A DNA stretch of 64,000 nucleotides from Torymus aiolomorphi (lineage: Eukaryota > Arthropoda > Insecta > Hymenoptera > Torymidae). The DNA is taken from contig CM070876.1 in the NCBI GenBank assembly GCA_036365515.1, forward strand, positions 106,257,810 to 106,321,809, given 5' to 3'. Within the stretch, counting starts at the first letter, position 1; each line of letters begins with the position of its first letter. The position numbers were made by a program, and so were the translations under genes. Below the pieces are notes generated by a model that was not told where the DNA came from, did not search any database, and was given only the letters and a program-made list of their open reading frames with translations. This document shows positions 39,794 through 51,327 of the stretch, piece after piece.

Positions 39794-40680
39794 TTGAAAA
39801 TGGCTACGTCACGGAAATCGATATGTTTGTTCAAAGAACTGCATAACATATCAATAGAAAAGTCTCAAAATGAATATATGCATACGCAGCAAGATTTGAT
39901 TGATGCACTAACGATTGAAATGACCGAACTATATAGAGCGCAGGAAGCAACGGAACAAAAGTTAAATGGAATTTTAAGATTGATAGATGACGATCCGGAA
40001 AAAGTTAATGATATAAGTAGACACTTGCAGGAATGCCCGAGAAAAGAGGAATTGGACGCTTTATCAGCGTGTGTAAAATCTTGAACTACGAAGGTCGAAA
40101 ATATCAGTGAGGAATTGAAAGAATTTAAAGAATCAGTCGATAATGATAACTTAATTATCGAGGTTAAGGACAATTTGTTAGATAGATTAAATGAAAGTTG
40201 CAGTGAATTGCAGTCGCAAATAGATGAATTCAAGAAATCAAAGATAAATAATAGAAAATCAAACAAGTTTTGAAAAATCGAAAATAAAGATACCAATTCC
40301 GATTTTTAAGGGAACGGATCAAGAAAGGCCAGTTAAATTTTTAAATGATCTGGATAGGTATATTTCATTGATGAGAATTAACGCGCGGGAAAGTATTCAA
40401 ATTATTTCTCAAGCGTTAGAGAGTTCAGCGAAGGATTGGTGGTATATACACGAAGGCGAGGTAGTGCAATATGCTCAATTTAAAAATTTATTTAAGGAAA
40501 GATTTTGGAATGCGACGATACGACGCCAGACGCGCCGGAAAGTAGAATTCGGAACTTTCTACGCGGGTGGCAAATTAGATAGAGTTACGTACGCAACGAC
40601 GATTTTCGGTTACGCAAAAGAGTTAGTAAATTAAAAAAAATAGAAAGAGATCATAGACCAAGGAACTGTGTAAAGCTTAA
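39794..40680 (+). pseudogene. gag of the LTR element, broken
   Basis: The first part (MATSRKSICLFKELHNIS..., 39800-40084) is coiled-coil-rich and ends in a TGA, after which the frame continues (VENISEELKEFKESVDN) to about 40270. After a frameshift comes a capsid domain: KIPIPIFKGTDQERPVKFLN, then ESSAKDWWYIHEG and FKNLFKERFWN. Another shift leads to KLKKIERDHRPRNCVKLN, after which the BEL/Pao LTR starts at 40682. On the far side, KPKREAVKHTPPAYKKTV (46733 onwards) appears to be the gag/protease linker. No zinc knuckle remains. Confidence 0.75.
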
Positions 40681-40681
40681 T

Positions 40682-40980
40682 TGTTAGGTAGTAACGTGTG
40701 AATTTTTACTATTTTGTTGGGAATGAGGAATCGTGGGCCGAATAAATGGTATATAACAACCTTTTATTAACACTAAACTTGAGACACTTTATTTAGGAAA
40801 AAAAAACACCGATAAACACAAATTAAGTGTTATATACAAAGGATCGTTACACCGCAATTACAAATAAAAGCTTAGTTCGCGTCCTAAACCGTTCGGTAAA
40901 GCCCGTGTACATTATATAAGGTGTTCGCTCGACCGCGGTTGCTCTCGCACTGATTATCGCCTACGCGTTCTAGCCTAACA
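40682..40980 (-). repeat. Candidate BEL/Pao 3' LTR (299 bp)
   Basis: Begins TGTTAGGTAG and ends GCCTAACA in plus orientation, so both strands start TG and end CA. It directly follows the integrase stop on the minus strand. Without a second copy this is inferred from termini and position. Confidence 0.55.
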
Positions 40981-40988
40981 AGCTTCGC

Positions 40989-42404
40989 CTAAAGAGGGCC
41001 CTGCATAGGTGCCGCGCAATTCAAATCTAAATTTTCTTCATTCCCCCCGCCTTCGTCAGTCAATGACGAAAAATTTTCACTTATCGGAAGAAGACAAACC
41101 TTGGCAATCGGACGATCAAAAGTCGAAGTGGTGGTCTTGATAGTCACCACCCTCACGTGTCCGTCGGAACCCGTATGTACCTCAATTATACGACCCAATG
41201 GCCATATGCAGGATACCATGGTCTCGACTTTAACTCGGCAAATATCTCCGACCTTGACGTTGGGTTGAGCTACCGTCCACTTATTTCGAGGCTGCAAATT
41301 TTGCAGATAATGCAATGACCAGGACTTCCAAAAGTCTTCGGTTATTTTTCGAATCAATTGCCAGCGGGTTAGTCGACCATCATTGATTTCTAATAACGAC
41401 GGTTCAGGGAGCAAATTGAGTGGCTCACCTACTAGAAAGTGCGCTGGGGTAAGCATGTTCACATCATTGGGGTCATCACTCAGAGGTTGATGTGGCCGAG
41501 AGTTCAGACAGGCTTCAATCTGAATTAGTAGAGTGGAGAGCTCCTCGAAAGTAAGTTTAGACTCACCCATGATCCTTCGCAAATGATGCTTCACCATTTT
41601 TACGCCAGGTTCCCACAGTCCTCCAAAATGGGGCGCACCAGCCGGGTTAAATTTCCAAGCCGTTCGAAATTTCAGCAGCTCCTCCTTTATCTTGGCATCG
41701 GTGGCTCCAGCCTCTTGAAACAGTCTCTTCAGTTGATGGTCGGCGCCTATAAAGTTGGTGCCGCAATCGCTGTAAAGTGTAGCGCTAATTCCTCGGCGAC
41801 CAATGAAGCGCTTGTAGACGGCGATGAATTCTTCGGATGAATAATCGGAAGCTACCTCAAGATGAATCGCATGTGTGGCAAAACAGACGAAAATGGCGAT
41901 GAAACCTTTGACGGATTTAACGCCGCGCCCCTTTGACAGTCGCAGCACTATAGGGCCCGCATAATCGACTCCTACGTGAAGGAAAGCTCGGGCGGGGCGA
42001 ACTCGATGAGCGGGCAAATCTCCCATCAGTTGAGTTGACGTAGCAGGTTTTTGCTTCCAACAAATCACACACGAGGAAATGATGGCCTTCACAGCTACTC
42101 GACCATTGACGATCCAATAACGCTGTCTCAGAGTACTCAAGACAAGTTGTGTGCCACCATGGAGAGTGCGCGCATGTACGTCTCTGATGAGTAATTGAGA
42201 TAAGGCGAACTTCTTGGGCAAGATGAGGGGGTGTTTGCTATTTTCCGCGATCGTAGCATTCCTCAAGCGCCCACTGAGGCGTAGTAGGCCAGACTCGTTA
42301 AGAAAGGGATGCAATTTTAGAATTTTGCTCCTTTTCAATAGACATTTCTTGTCGGCTAAAGCTTTTATCTCATCGTGAATGTGATGTGCTTGCACGAACA
42401 TCAC
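40989..42404 (-). CDS. BEL/Pao integrase
   Basis: 471 open codons. A zinc-binding region (HARTLHGGTQLVLSTLRQRY, ending SSCVICWKQKP) is followed by the core with HVGVDYAGPI (first Asp), LYSDCGTNFIG (second Asp) and HFGGLWEPGVKMVKHHL (Glu). Then come the conserved LTPAHFLVGEPL, TRWQLIRKITEDFWKSW and the C-terminal KVGDICRVKVETMVSCIWPL block. All catalytic residues are present. In the full polyprotein it follows RNase H directly: a single in-frame TGA (42425-42423) and six codons separate them, so the Met start is only formal. It inserts cDNA into the genome. Confidence 0.93.
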   Translation of the reverse strand: MMFVQAHHIHDEIKALADKKCLLKRSKILKLHPFLNESGLLRLSGRLRNATIAENSKHPLILPKKFALSQLLIRDVHARTLHGGTQLVLSTLRQRYWIVNGRVAVKAIISSCVICWKQKPATSTQLMGDLPAHRVRPARAFLHVGVDYAGPIVLRLSKGRGVKSVKGFIAIFVCFATHAIHLEVASDYSSEEFIAVYKRFIGRRGISATLYSDCGTNFIGADHQLKRLFQEAGATDAKIKEELLKFRTAWKFNPAGAPHFGGLWEPGVKMVKHHLRRIMGESKLTFEELSTLLIQIEACLNSRPHQPLSDDPNDVNMLTPAHFLVGEPLNLLPEPSLLEINDGRLTRWQLIRKITEDFWKSWSLHYLQNLQPRNKWTVAQPNVKVGDICRVKVETMVSCIWPLGRIIEVHTGSDGHVRVVTIKTTTSTFDRPIAKVCLLPISENFSSLTDEGGGNEENLDLNCAAPMQGPL

Positions 42405-42422
42405 CCAAAAATATTCAGCATT

Positions 42423-44258
42423 TCAGAGCTGTTCTGGACTAAGCACTCCGAATTCTCTTTGCTCTTCAATCACAGGTGCGTTGCTTGGTCTTGGAAGTTG
42501 AGAAATCCGAAGCTTCAGCTTGGAGATAAATTCGTGACATCGAGCGGTGACTCTGAGTAACTTATCCCACGATGAGAATCGATTTATTAAGTCCCACACA
42601 GTGGTAGTAGCTTTGAGCGACACGTGAACCACCTTACGCTCCTCCGGACACTGTTCCAAAGGGGAAAAAGTCGTGTCAACTTTCCAAGGCTCGTTAGTGC
42701 TTCTCAAAAATTCAGGACCCGCTAGCCAGTAGTCAGCCTTCAGTAAACCCCGGACGCTCGTTCCCCGAGATACTAAATCAGCTGGATTTAAGGAGCCGGA
42801 CACATGCGACCATGTAGCATCCGGGACAGCTGCCTGTATTGATGAGACTGTATTTGCGACATAAGTCGTCCATCGTATCGGGTGCCCTTGAATCCAGGAT
42901 AACGTGACAGTAGAATCCGACCATAGAAATTTAGGTACATCTTTCAGAGATAACAGTTCTACTTGACTTTTAACCAGATTTGCCAGCATGAAGGCGGGAT
43001 TTAATTCAAGTCTTGGAAGTGAAATTTGCTTCAGCGGAGTGACCTTAGTTTTTGAAACTAAGATATTGCAGGTAGAGTTTGAATTTTCGGCACGTACACG
43101 TAAATAAACTACGGCTGCCATCGCCTTTTCAGAAGCATCAGCGAATCCATATATTTCCAGGGTTGCGTGTGACTCCGACTTGCCCACATGACGAGGGATG
43201 GAAATCTGTAATAGGTCAGTCAATTCCTCAGTAATTCTTTTCCATTCTTCAACGCGTTGCTCTGGGAGAGGGGCATCCCATTGAACTCTCATTGTCCAAA
43301 GGGATTGGAGGAAAATCTTGAAAGTGATAGTAATGGGAGAGATCCAGCCCAGCGGGTCATACAATCTCGCGGCTTGAGCTAACACAGTTCTCTTCGTTAA
43401 ACCAGGTAATGACTCTGTAGGCCATTTAATGTTATATTTAAAGGTATCCGAGGCGGGATGCCAAATGAGGCCCAAAACAGTGTGGATTTCAGCGTCCTCT
43501 ATGACGAAAGGCGACTGGGCACAATTATCTTTATTAACATTTTTGAGTAACTGGGTATGGTTTGCGGCCCACTTACCGAGCTGAAATCCACCCGCCCTGA
43601 GCAAAGCTGAAAATTGTGTTTCTTGCAATCTGGCTTCTTCCAAGCAATTTGCTCCTCCGTAGGAGTCGTCCATATACGTTCTCTCTGTCAAAACCTTCTG
43701 GGCTCGAGGAAATCCAGGCCCTTCATCATGGCAGAGTTGCTTCAGTGTCTCCAGGGCTTGGTACGGGGCGCAAATCAATCCATACGTGACGGTTCGAAGT
43801 CGTGGTATTCGAATCTTGTCCATTGGAGTTTTACGCCATAGAATTAACATCAAATTCTGGTCTTCTGGATCGATCAGCATCTGACGATACATCTTAACAA
43901 TATCTGCAGACCAGACATAACTTAGTAATCGCCACAACTGAATTACATTGCGCAATTCTTGTAGTAGTTTTGGTCCAGCGTATAAGCACTCATTCAAATT
44001 AGGGCCCGGTAGTTGCACCGAACCATTAAAGACAACGCGGATTTTAGACCCCTCTCCATTGTTTTTTAAAACTCCATGGTGCGGCAGATAAAACGTCTTT
44101 TTTCCAATGAGATCTAATGCTTCGACATACTCAGCATGGCCTAACTGAATATATTCATCTATAAAATCATTGTATAGTTTAAAAAATTGGGTATCGGCGA
44201 CAAATCTTTTCTCCATGCGTAGCAGCATTCTTTCCGCCGTATGATAAGAATCGGCCAT
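42423..44258 (-). pseudogene. BEL/Pao reverse transcriptase and RNase H
   Basis: 611 codons. RT: KIRVVFNGSVQLPGPNLNEC, SYVWSADIVKMYRQMLID (first Asp), VTYGLICAPYQALETLKQL and TYMDDSYGGANC (YMDD box). RNase H: EIYGFADASEKAMAAVVYL, SLPRLELNPAFMLANLV and FLWSDSTVTLSWIQG, then SHVSGSLNPADLVSRGTS. Residues for catalysis are kept in both domains. It ends in a TGA where related elements have an Arg codon (EQL-stop-NAEYFWV). The upstream link to protease (44259-44409) is frameshifted. Confidence 0.92.
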
Positions 44259-44409
44259 TTGGACTATCTTGGCGTTAAGCGGCAGACGAAGGATGTAGCG
44301 TCCGTCGCTATCTCGCCGGACAGTTCGGGTATAATGACTTTCGCATTCGAGCTCTTCTTGAGTAAGACATGGGTCCTATCCTCTCGGAATCTCTTCTTGA
44401 TCCCAAAAC

Positions 44410-45254
44410 TTATTTAAGGCGCACAATGTCTTCGTTGGTGACGATCGAATGGCACTTTACTGCCGACCTCTCGGGTGCGTTAACGCACTTACCCGAAAGG
44501 ATCCATCCTAACGCAGTCTCCTGAGCAATGATCTGGGAGGTGGATTTTTTACACAGTCCTGGACGTATTATATGCGTATAAACATCCAGTCCCAGGATCA
44601 TGTCAATTGGCACCTCTGATGCGTAGTGAGGATCTGCAAGTTCCAAATCCTCGAGAAATTCTAGGTTAGGGGGTAAGCAGTGGCGTGGCGGTAAATAATC
44701 CGTGAGCTTAGGTAACACTAGTGCTGAGACAAGCTATCTGGTCTCCATTTGATTTCTTGGAGATATATGTACAGTTACTGAGACTTTACCGTTATTAACA
44801 CACCGCCACCTATGCCTCCTACAGAGATACTAGCGGGTCGCCGAGGGACTTGCAAAAGTTGCACCATAGACTCCTTGATGAAAGAGGCATCCGAGCAAGG
44901 GTCGATGAGGGCCCTAAGCAACACCTTTCTTCCATTTACGGCTACAATAATTTGCGCTGTGGCCATTAGAATCAAACCATGATTATCCGGGGCACTTGAA
45001 CTTGAGGTGAGAGCATTGGCCGTTGGCTCGTGGGGTCCTTGAGTTTGATCTCTGTCTTGATGCATTTCTTGAGAGGTGGGAGTAACCATCGCATTCGCTG
45101 CCATCTTCATGTCTCTATTATTCGAAAGGTTTGTGTTGCTTGAAAAATATAGCAGCGAATGGTGTCTACCGTGACAGTGGTAGCATGTTCTCTTTGAACG
45201 ACAGTCTCGAACGCCATGTGAACCTAAGCAATTGTAACATAATCGGTTATTCAT
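44410..45254 (-). pseudogene. BEL/Pao zinc-knuckle and protease region
   Basis: The frame from 45254 begins with two Cys/His clusters (CYNCLGSHGVRDC and CYHCHGRHH), usual at the gag/protease border of Pao elements. After a Ser/Thr-rich linker comes the aspartic protease LLRALIDPCSDASFI (D-P-C instead of D-S/T-G) and VGGIGGG. A frameshift near 44770 precedes 44718-44410, which reads DMILGLDVYTHIIRPG then ALGWILSGK, typical of the protease C-terminus of this family. Probably inactive as read. Confidence 0.85.
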
Positions 45255-45356
45255 TATAAATTCCTTCCTTGAGCTTACATCTAATGCCTTAAAACTATTG
45301 CAAGCGCCAATATAATGATCTTGTGTACAAAATTGGCATTCCGCGCCAGCCGGCTG

Positions 45357-46376
45357 CTATATCGTGTTATGTATCGAGACCTTACCAGAATTTAATTTTG
45401 ATGTTTGGGTTTTAGTTGGCGCATTCGATGCCATCGCTTGGAGAAGTGATTCTTGCCCATGTTCGATAGCCTTCAGGGCTTGAATCCGGGAGGTTAAGAA
45501 TTTTTCCAGCTCAGCATAGGTGGACGGGTCATTGGTGTTCGCCACCGAAGTCTGCCAGTCACGTCGAGATTTAGAATCCAACCGTTGTACCGTGAGATAA
45601 ATAAAAAAATCATCCCAGTGGGCGACGGGCCGCTTGAGCGCGGTGAGAATTTCTTGGATGTCATTAGTCGTTCCTAGTAATGCGTTTAGTTCTTGTTCGG
45701 ACTCCTTGTGTAAAGGCGGCATCTGGAAAAGCGAGTTCAAGCAGGAATTAACAATTAATCTCGTATTTTCATATTGATCCTTTAACTTTGTCCACGCGCG
45801 TTTATAATTGTCCGAAGTGACTTGTAGGTTTTTTATTAGCTGTGCGGCTTCTCCCGATAAACTAGTCTTTAAATAGTGCATGCGATCCACATCTGTTAAC
45901 TCTCCATGGTTCACCATAGATAAAAATAAATCCTTAAAAGAAGTCCACTGGGTATAGTTACCTGAAAACTTAGGTAATTCCATATGCGGTAACTTACGGA
46001 AGTGTGTGCGACTGGGTACCGAGTTCGGATTGTTTTGTTCGGTAGTGGGGCGAGTAGCCACCTCGCACTCATGCAGCGCTTCGAACAAGAGTCTGCGCTG
46101 CTCCAAAAAAACGTCTTCAGCCAACTCCATCCATCCGTCGAAGTATGGCAACGTAGCCTTATCCGCAGTCTTTACTTCCTCAATTTCCGTATCGAGATTT
46201 CGAATCTCCTCCCAACGGGACTCCAAACCCTTTAAATATGATTCGACGTTGCCTTTTCTCAATCCTTTCTTCCTCATGTTTATGTTTGTTTTTTTGAGCA
46301 GTTCGAGAGTCTTCTCCTGCTTGGCTATAGCCTCGGTTAGATTCATGTTGCTAAAGGAAAAAAAACGCGAGAACAA
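45357..46376 (-). CDS. BEL/Pao gag
   Basis: 339 codons. Starts with heptad-rich helices (LTEAIAKQEKTLELLKKTNI, then NVESYLKGLESRWEEI) and has the Pao gag core LPHMELPKFSGNYTQWTSFK, DLFLSMVNHGELTDVDRMHY, LKTSLSGEAAQLIKNL, AYNR-like NYKRAWTKLKDQYENTRLIV, the DUF1759-type capsid. The likely start is MNLTEAIAKQ (Met 11). It ends 102 bases before the zinc-knuckle frame in the same element, so a frame change is needed to continue. Confidence 0.88.
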   Translation of the reverse strand: MFSRFFSFSNMNLTEAIAKQEKTLELLKKTNINMRKKGLRKGNVESYLKGLESRWEEIRNLDTEIEEVKTADKATLPYFDGWMELAEDVFLEQRRLLFEALHECEVATRPTTEQNNPNSVPSRTHFRKLPHMELPKFSGNYTQWTSFKDLFLSMVNHGELTDVDRMHYLKTSLSGEAAQLIKNLQVTSDNYKRAWTKLKDQYENTRLIVNSCLNSLFQMPPLHKESEQELNALLGTTNDIQEILTALKRPVAHWDDFFIYLTVQRLDSKSRRDWQTSVANTNDPSTYAELEKFLTSRIQALKAIEHGQESLLQAMASNAPTKTQTSKLNSGKVSIHNTI

Positions 46377-46840
46377 CTTCCAAAATAGTCTAGCGGTTAA
46401 TCTGTATAAGTTGCGTATTTAACTATAACCCGTCCGGGCATATCATGATAAGCGAGAGCAACCGAAAACTAACAACGCAAGAAAAACTTAATTTTTTGAA
46501 ATCGCCTTTTATCACCGATGAGTGCGAGAGCAAAACAAAACCGAATTATACCTGCGAAACCGTGCGTACAGACGCCTTTCAAAACAATGCTTCGGCCAAC
46601 TAGCTATGTAAACACTCACGGGCAAGGACGCCGCACTTGTCTAACGCACGCAGATTCTGGAATTTGACGCGTTCGCAAGGAGTTATTCACATTAACCGTC
46701 CCGCTTATAGTTTTCAGTTATTTGTACAAAAAGCCTAAGCGAGAGGCAGTAAAGCATACTCCTCCGGCATATAAGAAAACAGTACAAAAAACTCACGAAG
46801 AGTTAGACGTTTTGAATATTCAGATTGAGCCAAAACCATC
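46377..46840. other. BEL/Pao 5' remainder and junction with host LTR element
   Basis: No open frame until about 46733, where the LTR element's gag/protease linker resumes. The junction cannot be fixed because the BEL 5' LTR is not recognisable. Confidence 0.5.
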
Positions 46841-47618
46841 GTGTTCGAAATCGGAATACTAAATACAGTTGCATTTCCAAACTCGGAAAATACGCAGATA
46901 GATGATTCTAGAAATGTAACTGTGCGTAAATTTCTAAATAAGATTGAACTACTGTCTGCTGCTTTAATAGGGGTTCGAGAGGACTTAACATTTGATATAG
47001 ATCCGATGGACGAAAGTACTGAATACTTGCGATGTCCAGAGATAAATATTTCTTTAAACGGAAAATTAAACGAGTCATTAATAGATACGGGTAGTAACAG
47101 CCATATCGGAAAGTTTTTACAACGAGAATTTTGAATATTTTAAATCGTGTGCGACTTTACCGTTATGCGGAAAATTTATTAATGCAGCAACGGGAAATAA
47201 ATCGGCAAGGTTAAAGTTACAGGTATTGATACCAACACAAATAAATAATTTGAAAATGAATTTGATTTATATCGTGGTACCGAAGCTAATAAAAGATTGT
47301 ATAATCGGGATTGATTCCGAGGAAAAATTCAAAATGTTAATTAATACTGAGGCGAAAATTATAAAGATTACAGTAAATGATAAATCAGAGTCGATAGTGT
47401 ATAATATGATGAGTGCTATTGAATCAAAACAATATTCGTCTTTGAATATTATTGAGTGTCTTGATGGCGAAAATGACCTTAAATCATTACACTCAAAGGC
47501 GGATCTTGATTTCCAAGATTACGTCGATAATGAGTTCGATGTCTCCGTCGAATTGAAGAGATCGAACACAAAGTCAATACAAGCGACATATTATCAATCG
47601 AACAAAAACAAATCTTGA
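46841..47618 (+). pseudogene. LTR element protease region
   Basis: After NISLNGKLNESLIDTGSNSH (intact DTG active site, about 47060-47105) the frame shifts and continues DCIIGIDSEEKFKMLINTEA (47290-47350), corresponding to the G-I/L-D end of retropepsins. The rest to 47618 is acidic linker (DLDFQDYVDNEFDVSVELKR). The protease would cleave Gag-Pol in the particle. Confidence 0.8.
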
Positions 47619-48419
47619 AAAGATTAATTATCAAATATAAACCTGTATTTCTAAAAAAGCCGGGGTTAATAAACAATTATACTCATGTGTTGCGAATAAA
47701 AGATAACACACTATTTTTCTCAAAACCTTATCCGATACCTATTCACTATATAGATAAAGTGGAAAAAGAAACTAATAAAATGTTAGAAGTAACTATATAA
47801 GTCCGATGTTAGTCGTACCAAAGAAAAAAGACGATATACGGTTGGTTGTGGACGGTCGAAAATTAAACAAAAAACTTATGGACGATTACGAATCTCCACC
47901 ATCGGTAGATGAAATATTGCTTAGATGCACAAAAAAGCCTTTCATGTCAAGTTTAAATTTAACAAGTAGTTATTGGCAAATTGGTTTATCGGAAGAAAGT
48001 AAACAATATACTACGTTTATGATTTTAAATCGGGTATTTGAATTTAATGTATCAGCATTCGGAATTAAGACTAGTTCAGCGGCATTAATTCGTGCATTCG
48101 GAGGAGTACGGCTGACTTGCAGCACTTCTTATTAACGTTTGTAGTCGACGTGCACACGCGATCAGATACGTTCGAAGAACACTTAAAACATTTGGAATTA
48201 CTTTTCCAAAGAGCCTTAAGTCATAATATAACCTTTAATTTTGCTAAATCAATATTCTGTCATGAACGTATAGAATTTTTAGGATATACTTCGATAAAAT
48301 GTTTCCGGGAACCAATAAATTTAAGAGGAATTCAAGCATTTTTAGGTTTTGTTAACTTTTATTCGAGATTTGTAAAAAATTACGCAGAATTGACAATTCC
48401 ACTATTAGAGTTAACATGA
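47615..48419 (+). pseudogene. LTR element reverse transcriptase, catalytic site damaged
   Basis: YPIPIHYIDKVEKETNKMLE is followed by a stop (47798-47800), then LVVPKKKDDIRLVVDGRKLN, FMSSLNLTSSYWQIGLSEES, FEFNVSAFGIKTSSAALIRA. After a frameshift, LLTFVVDVHTRSDTFEEHLK, LGYTSIKCFREP and IQAFLGFVNFYSRFVKNYAE. The order is that of gypsy RT, but the first catalytic Asp is Asn (SLNLTSSYWQ) and the YVDD box reads FVVD. It cannot be an active polymerase. Confidence 0.88.
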
Positions 48420-48524
48420 AAAGATGTCAAATTTAAATGGGAAGAGTATCACTCGTTAGTCTTTCGTAAGATAATTGGTGCTTTTGATAACTGCATGATA
48501 TTAACGTATGTAGACAAAATAAAC

Positions 48525-48900
48525 CAATTATTCTTACGACTGACGCGAGTGATTACGCAATCGCTGCGATTCTATCACAATTAAACGACAGAGAAGAAGA
48601 GCAGATAGTTTGTTTTGTTAGCCGTACATTAAAAGGCAGTGAAATTAATTATTTTACCTCAGAAGAAGAATTAATCTCCGTGGTATGGTCATTACATAAG
48701 TTAGAATCATACTTAAAAGGGGCGAAAAAGATCGTAGTGAGAACAGATCATCAGGCAATTACATTTTTGAATACGAGTAGATTCAATAACGCGAGAATGA
48801 TGCGTTGAAGTTTGTCAATCCAAGATTTCAACATTGAACTTGAACATATCGAGGGTAAGAGAAACTCCAGTGCAGATTATTTAAGCAGACAAATGCATCC
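48525..48900 (+). pseudogene. LTR element RNase H
   Basis: An open frame without a start Met reads LTTDASDYAIAAILSQLN (first Asp), YFTSEEELISVVWSLHKL (Glu) and VVRTDHQAITFLN (Asp). After a TGA at 48807-48809 it continues SIQDFNIELEHIEGKRNSSA DYLSR-type sequence. This is the gypsy RNase H plus the tether to integrase. Confidence 0.85.
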
Positions 48901-49149
48901 TAATTCTAAGTTGAAAAATGATACGGACATTATCATAAGTGCCGTAAATAAAATAGAATTAAAAAAAGAAACGGTTAAATTAATAAAAAGCCTAGTTAAT
49001 TCACAAAAGTTAGACGGGTATTGTCAAAAAATAAAAGATAGGTTAGAGAAGAAAGACAAATCGATATTAGAGAATTATAAAATTCAAAATGATTTATTGT
49101 ATAAAATAATAAATATGGTAAACAAGGTAGTTATTCCGGAGAGGATATG

Positions 49150-50179
49150 AACTTCATTTGTAATTGATATTCATGAGGCATATGGCCACATAGGAGCATA
49201 TAAAACATTTAAAATAATAGATGAATCATTTTTCGCTCAAAAAATGTATAAAAGAATTAAGAAAATTTTGAAACCATGTAAAATTTGTCAGCGTTCTAAA
49301 CATTTAACGGTTAAATACGATGAGTTAGTACAACCAATATTGGTAAATAAACCGAATGAAATTTTGTCGATAGATTTTTACGGACCTCTTCCGACGTCAG
49401 TAGGAGGGGTAAAATATATATTATCAACCATAGACGTTTTTTCGAAGTACGTTGTAATTTATAAAATTAAGAAATCCAATACATTGACAGTAATAAATAA
49501 AATCTTTAAGGATTACGTTATAGCATATGGTAAACCGATCGCGATAATGACGGATCATGGAACCCAGTTTACTTCCAAGAAATGGATAGACAAGCTTACA
49601 GAAAATGGAATAAAACCAATTTTCTCATCGATTCGTCACCCACAATCTAACATAGTAGAGAGAATACACAGGGAGTTAGGGAGATTTTTCCGGGTGTACA
49701 CACAACACGCGCACAAAGGTTGGGCGAAGTACACGGAAACCATAGCTGAAATTATGAATGAAACTCATCATGATACAACCGGTCATACACCATTAGAGTT
49801 GCATTTTAATAAAAAACCCACGCGTATATGGGAAAAACACATTAAAGTACAAAATAGTATTGAAGTACCGTATGAGAGAAAATTTTTTTTGGCAAAAGAA
49901 AAAATGCATGGGAAATTAAACAAAAGAGCAAATAGAAAAAATAAAAATAGAAACCATAAAGAGTACGATATAGGGGAAAAAATATTACTAAAGGCACTGA
50001 ATGTATCGAGCTCGGAACATGAGCAATTACATAAATTCTTTGACGTATATGACGGCCCATATAGGGTGAAGAAAAAAATTGCTGAAGACACATATATCAT
50101 CATGAGCGAAGATGGAAAGGAAAAAGGCCAATTCCACATGAAAAATTTAAAGCCTTATTTTGAAAAAGATTACAATTAG
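49150..50179 (+). pseudogene. LTR element integrase
   Basis: The zinc-binding domain has two His (49172-49174 and 49187-49189) in HEAYGHIGAYKTFK and the Cys pair in KPCKICQRSKH. The core keeps ILSIDFYGPLPTSVGG (first Asp), IAIMTDHGTQFTSKKW (second Asp) and SNIVERIHRELGRFFR (Glu). The C-terminus (YDIGEKILLKALNVSS, then FFDVYDGPYRVKKKIAEDTY) is the SH3-like GPY/F module. A TGA at 49148-49150 splits it from RNase H. From 49244 on it is open for 311 codons with no visible damage. Confidence 0.9.
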
Positions 50180-50618
50180 AATTATCATCATTGGAATTTA
50201 AAGAATTATTTGAAAAAAAATGTAGTTAAAATTAAGATACAATTAAAAGGTTGTAACTAAAAAGATGAAATGTAAAAATTTTAATAAAAAATAAAAAATT
50301 CAGAATTCCATGCTCGCACTAAAAATGAAAATACTCATAATGTACATAGTTGAATAAGTAGAAGGTGAAATGGTGAGAACAGGGAATATTAGGCAACGAA
50401 AACAAAAGTAAATTTTGGGAAGGTTACAAGAGTAGAAGTAAGGAAATAAAATATGATGACAAGCACGTATACACACACATATCAACATAAACATAAAAAG
50501 AAAAACAAATACAAACAATTAGACAAGCACATATAAATACAAACATCAACATAAACATAAACACGCAATCAGAAAATAAATAGTCGAATGAGATCGAGAG
50601 ACATTTAAACTTTGGCAT
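50180..50618 (+). other. Post-integrase spacer
   Basis: AT-rich, with ACATAAACATAAAC-like simple sequence at about 50,470-50,570. No frame. Confidence 0.55.
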
Positions 50619-51327
50619 ATGGTCAGTAGTTGCCCAGTAGCCTTCTCAAAGTCGTTCGTAGGAAGATCATTAACGATGGCAACGAAAAAGATCAATAAAG
50701 AGGCACAGACGTGTAGTGAGATAGTGCGCTATTGCGATAGTGTAACGCAAACAGGTACTACTAGTGATCTTTTGGAATCGTGCACCCAACCAATGCTAGA
50801 GAGGTAGGATGCACAAGTCAAAATTGTAGTGCCATTTACCATACCTTTTCAGCCAGACGATTTTGGTTGGTATGAGGAGGGGAGAAGTACCGAGACGGAT
50901 CCTTGGTTGGCAAAAAAGGCAAAGATGACACAAACGCCGACGAATAAAAATAAGAGAAAGATGGAAAGGGCGCGAATATCGAACATGGTGATGAAAGGGC
51001 AGAAGAGAAAGTTAAATGAAGAATCATGGTGTCGAGGTAACACACACAAACATATACAAAAACAAAATGACAAGATCAAAGTGCAAGTCCAATCTAATTT
51101 TATATATTTTTTTTTTTGGGTCTGTTAGTCGGGTTTAGAAAAACAAAACAAGGTGTTAAGGACAGGCATAGCGACAAATAGAGAGGATTTACAAGAGGAG
51201 ACTCCGGATTTTAAATCTTGGCTATTAAACATTAAGAGAAAAGAGAAAAAATCAATAAAAAGCTTAATATTTCATGAAATTTGCTGTGATCGTCATTTCA
51301 CCTTTCCGAAAATACCTAGCAAGTAAG
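50619..51327 (+). pseudogene. Extra ORF after integrase, function unknown
   Basis: MATKKINKEAQTCSEIVRYC (50678 onwards) leads to a stop at 50807. A second frame (50829-51128) has FQPDDFGWYEEGRSTETDPW then a basic stretch KNKRKMERARISNMVMKGQK. A third piece (51128-51327) reads GIATNREDLQEETPDFKSWL, then CCDRHFTFPKIPSK. There is no signal peptide or membrane span, so no envelope is indicated. The basic, polar make-up would fit a nucleic-acid-binding or regulatory protein, but I do not recognise it. Confidence 0.4.

Larger units (their letters stand above)
40682..46700 (-). mobile_element. BEL/Pao retrotransposon nested in the LTR element
   Basis: A minus-strand gag-protease-RT-RNase H-integrase set with BEL/Pao features. 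A candidate 3' LTR lies at 40682-40980 (TGTTAGG...CCTAACA). No matching 5' LTR is found above gag, so the upper limit (46,400-46,730) is approximate and the element is 5'-deleted. It is the best-preserved retrotransposon in the window. Confidence 0.88.
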
